Below, piece after piece: positions 61,586-64,000 of a stretch of DNA of 64,000 bases. Numbering within the stretch: the first letter of the stretch is position 1; each line of letters begins with the position of its first letter. This stretch comes from Belliella filtrata (GTDB taxonomy: Bacteria > Bacteroidota > Bacteroidia > Cytophagales > Cyclobacteriaceae), in the NCBI RefSeq assembly GCF_022549775.1, contig NZ_JAKZGP010000003.1, forward strand, positions 62,001 to 126,000, given 5' to 3'. The notes below the pieces were generated by a model. That model saw only the letters and a list, made by a program, of their open reading frames with translations, was not told the origin of the DNA and did not search any database. The position numbers and the translations under genes were made by a program.

Positions 61586-63349
61586 ATGAGCAAAAATAAG
61601 CAAATAGTAATCGTAATCCTAAGCTGCCTTTTCTTTGGGGCGGTAGCAGGATATCTGATTCGTGGGGGAAGGGAAGAGCATCCTGACCATGAGCATACGC
61701 ATATTGACGAAAACGGGGTGGAATACACTTGCTCCATGCACCCTCAAATCCGTCAAAATGAACCTGGGCAATGTCCGCTTTGCGGGATGGCACTTACTCC
61801 AGTCAGCAATAAAAAGGGCGGAGAATCCAGCCCCTTTGTGTTGGAAATGACTCCCGAGGCAGTTGCTCTTTCCAACGTGCAGACAGTCAGGGTTAAATCT
61901 GGGGCTGGTACAGGGCAACTTTCCCTAACAGGAAAAATCCAAAGTAATGAACAACGTGTGAAAAGTCTTACTGCCAATTATGCGGGAAGGGTGGATCAAC
62001 TGTTTATCAACTTTACCGGGCAGGAGGTCAGCAGGGGTGAAAAATTAGCTACCCTCTATTCTCCCGAACTGGTAAATGCCCAAAAGGAGCTGTTGGAAAC
62101 CGCCAAAATCAAAGAGCGTCAACCAGCACTCTACCAAGCTGCTAAAGAAAAACTGAGACTTTGGAAAATTTCGGAAGAGCAGATTGCAAAGGTAGAAAGT
62201 TCGGGTGAGGTACAGTCCCAATTTGACGTCTATGCTGATGTGGCAGGTGTGGTGACAGCTAGAAATGTGTCTGTTGGTGACTTCGTCAGCAGGGGTTCTG
62301 TGCTTTTTGAAGTAGTGGACTTGAGTACGGTATGGGTGATTTTGGACGCTTACGAATCTGATCTAGGTGCTATCAAAAAAGGAGATGATTTGAGTTTCTC
62401 TGTTTCCGCTTATCCGGGAAGGGCTTTCAATGCCAAGGTGACTTACATAGATCCGGTCTTGAACCCAGATACCAGAACTGTAGGAGTCCGTGCCGAAGCA
62501 ATGAATCGGAATTTTGAGTTCAAACCAGAGATGTTTGTCTCTGCCAATATCTTTACAGGTCAATCGGGTCAGTCAGGTTTGATAATTCCCAAGACAGCAA
62601 TACTTTGGACAGGGCCTAGATCGGTGGTCTATGCGCAGGTAGGGGATAAGGAAGCTCCGGCATTCGAGATGCGTGAGGTAGAATTGGGGGCAAGGGTAGG
62701 GGAAGACTACTTGGTTTTGTCAGGAGTAGAAGAAGGTGATCAAGTGGTTAGTAATGGGGTTTTTGCCATTGATGCAGCGGCCCAGTTGAGTGGAAATTAT
62801 AGCATGATGACAAGACCGGAAGTGAAGACTTTGGATACACCTGAGGAATTTAGAAAACAGCTCACCGCTTTCGTTCAAATCTATTTTCCTATCAAAGATG
62901 CCTTGGTCAAATCTGATGCGGATGCTACCCAAAAGACAATCAGTCCTGCCAAAGCCAGTTTGGCCAAAGTAGATATGAATCTTTTGGAAGGAAAGGCCCA
63001 TGACATTTGGATGGATCTATTGAGACCTATGCAGAACAGTCTGGATAAAATCACACAGACTTCAGATGTGGAGGAACAAAGGAAGCATTTCGAGACCTTA
63101 TCCGATAACCTGATTGAAGCAGTGGAATACTTTGGTGTAGTGGGTAAAACCACCTACCGTCAGTATTGTCCCATGGCCTTCAAAGACCAGGGAGCCTATT
63201 GGTTGAGCTCAGAAAAGGAAATCAGAAATCCATATTTTGGGGACACAATGCTGACTTGTGGAGAGGTCAAGGAAACTTATCAGCCGGGTAAGAGAGTCTC
63301 TTTATCATCTGGCAATCAGCCGGAGGTACAGGTGGGACATAAACATTAA
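61586..63349 (+). CDS. cusB: CusB-type efflux periplasmic adaptor with heavy-metal-binding domain
   Basis: 587 residues. An N-terminal membrane anchor or signal is followed by a His-rich stretch (HPDHEHTH). A heavy-metal-binding domain comes next, with YTCSMHP (47-53) and CPLCGM (63-68). Then comes the adaptor core (barrel-sandwich and beta-barrel, about 90-390; LYSPELVNAQKELL) and a C-terminal DUF3347-like helical domain. It ends in a second Cys/Met site (YCPMAF; MLTCGEV). It links CusA to CusC and probably delivers copper. Confidence 0.92.
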   Translation: MSKNKQIVIVILSCLFFGAVAGYLIRGGREEHPDHEHTHIDENGVEYTCSMHPQIRQNEPGQCPLCGMALTPVSNKKGGESSPFVLEMTPEAVALSNVQTVRVKSGAGTGQLSLTGKIQSNEQRVKSLTANYAGRVDQLFINFTGQEVSRGEKLATLYSPELVNAQKELLETAKIKERQPALYQAAKEKLRLWKISEEQIAKVESSGEVQSQFDVYADVAGVVTARNVSVGDFVSRGSVLFEVVDLSTVWVILDAYESDLGAIKKGDDLSFSVSAYPGRAFNAKVTYIDPVLNPDTRTVGVRAEAMNRNFEFKPEMFVSANIFTGQSGQSGLIIPKTAILWTGPRSVVYAQVGDKEAPAFEMREVELGARVGEDYLVLSGVEEGDQVVSNGVFAIDAAAQLSGNYSMMTRPEVKTLDTPEEFRKQLTAFVQIYFPIKDALVKSDADATQKTISPAKASLAKVDMNLLEGKAHDIWMDLLRPMQNSLDKITQTSDVEEQRKHFETLSDNLIEAVEYFGVVGKTTYRQYCPMAFKDQGAYWLSSEKEIRNPYFGDTMLTCGEVKETYQPGKRVSLSSGNQPEVQVGHKH

Positions 63350-63472
63350 ACTGATGTTAGTTGATAATGAGTTGATATTGAGATATTAGTCCCTAGATTG
63401 TCGGGATGTCTTCATTATATAGAGGTATATTGGTTTGGGATATTCATGTTTGCCTTGGAATCGAGTCTTTTA

Positions 63473-63496
63473 AAAGAAGCGGTTTTAGGCTTCTTT
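63473..63496 (+). terminator. Hairpin after cusB
   Basis: AAAGAAGC (63473-63480) pairs with GCTTCTTT (63489-63496), followed by a second small hairpin AAAGATT-C-AAATCTTT. It probably ends or attenuates the efflux transcript. Confidence 0.5.
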
Positions 63497-63581
63497 GTCT
63501 AAAGATTCAAATCTTTGGTTTACTGAGTACTATTGGTCAACATCAATGAATATCTTAATTTAAAAAATCAAATTTTAAAAT

Positions 63582-64000
63582 ATAAAAGCTAAAAATTACC
63601 TGATCATCTTACTCTTAATGATTATCTTTTCATGCACCTCCAACAAGACTGAGGAGAAGCAAGTAGCAAAAGATGAACATGCCCATCATGACCACAGTGT
63701 CCATGCAGGAGCATCTAATTCCAAAAGCCCAAGGACTGCCGCTATGGCCATTATTGGTTCCAACCATATGCACATAGACTATGCTGCTCCCAGTGTAAGA
63801 GGAAGGAAGGTTTTCGGTGGGCTCGTGGCCTATGATGAAGTTTGGGTGACTGGGGCACATTCGGCCACAAGTATTTCTTTCAATGAAGATCTTGAGATCG
63901 AGGGGGAAGTGTTTCCTGCTGGAAAATATGCGTTATTTACTATTCCTGGTAAAGAAAGCTGGACGGTTATACTTAATACTAATTTTGAACAACATCTAGC
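63582..64000 (+). CDS. DUF2911 lipoprotein, partial at window end, ATA start
   Basis: The reading frame continues past the window. The expected lipoprotein signal KAKNYLIILLLMIIFSC is preceded by ATA (63582) where an ATG would be normal; the first ATG (63618) lies inside the signal and would leave only five residues before the lipobox Cys. After it comes a His-rich stretch (DEHAHHDHSVHAG), then DUF2911 motifs SPRTAAMAIIGSNHMHIDY and SVRGRKVFGGLVAYDEVW. The His-rich stretch and the copper context suggest metal binding. Either ATA is used as a start or the gene is a recent start-codon mutant. Confidence 0.75.
   Translation, partial: MKAKNYLIILLLMIIFSCTSNKTEEKQVAKDEHAHHDHSVHAGASNSKSPRTAAMAIIGSNHMHIDYAAPSVRGRKVFGGLVAYDEVWVTGAHSATSISFNEDLEIEGEVFPAGKYALFTIPGKESWTVILNTNFEQHL

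Overview
The window is about 64 kb of an AT-rich, densely packed chromosome from a Bacteroidota bacterium, most likely a cytophagian of the Cyclobacteriaceae type. That placement is inference from gene content, not from a marker gene. It rests on two SusC/SusD pairs, lipoprotein signals with short lipoboxes, a Nudix-type AraR regulator, DUF4407, an HYC_CC_PP-like small protein and promoters with the Bacteroidota -7 element TAnnTTTG. No rRNA, tRNA, CRISPR array, IS element or phage gene was seen.

Layout. (1) 1-7867: fructan utilisation locus: 3' part of susC, susD, a GH32 fructan hydrolase lipoprotein, then, behind a structured leader, a sugar-porter transporter and a PfkB fructokinase. (2) 7989-9995: fused E1 alpha/beta 2-oxoacid dehydrogenase, minus strand. 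(3) 10359-15790: a small HMA-AraC regulator facing a minus-strand operon made of a PadR regulator and a tandem array of at least six related proteins. Each of these has an N-terminal helical domain with a conserved E-x-L-D-H motif and about four membrane helices. One member is split by a frameshift. (4) 16013-22963: outer-membrane barrel, glutaminase, a large OmpA-domain protein with its partner, and a DUF4407 protein. (5) 23056-26685: hydrolase, MarR, YceI, ring-cleaving dioxygenase and esterase, resembling a quinone-stress cluster. (6) 27000-49207: a complete arabinan/arabinose locus (araA, SSS transporter, Nudix AraR, then susC, susD, DUF3823, GH43, GH127, GH51, GH97, araB, a four-helix-bundle insert, araD, aldose 1-epimerase). 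(7) 49392-54269: Na/Pi symporter, Crp/Fnr regulator, a dienoyl-CoA-reductase-like SDR and lipoproteins. (8) 54300-64000: a decayed ATPase remnant, then a copper/heavy-metal RND efflux locus (HYC_CC_PP protein, CusA, CusC, CusB, DUF2911 lipoprotein cut by the window end).

How it works together. In the arabinan locus the SusC/D complex imports oligosaccharides made by surface enzymes. GH43, GH51, GH127 and GH97 release L-arabinose, the SSS transporter brings it in, and AraA, AraB and AraD convert it to D-xylulose 5-phosphate. A palindrome AGTGT-N7-ACAnT lies before the transporter gene and twice before susC, and is the best candidate AraR operator. Between the two susC-side copies lies a 250-bp gene-free stretch with three hairpins and a T-rich terminator, which I propose is a small RNA.

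Most notable: the putative small RNA with duplicated operator; the PadR-linked tandem membrane-protein array; a four-helix-bundle protein fused in frame to a CusC outer-membrane factor so that the signal peptide is buried; a second four-helix-bundle gene inside the ara operon; two genes whose expected ATG is ATA; a structured leader before the sugar porter; and dyad operators next to the marR and crp genes.
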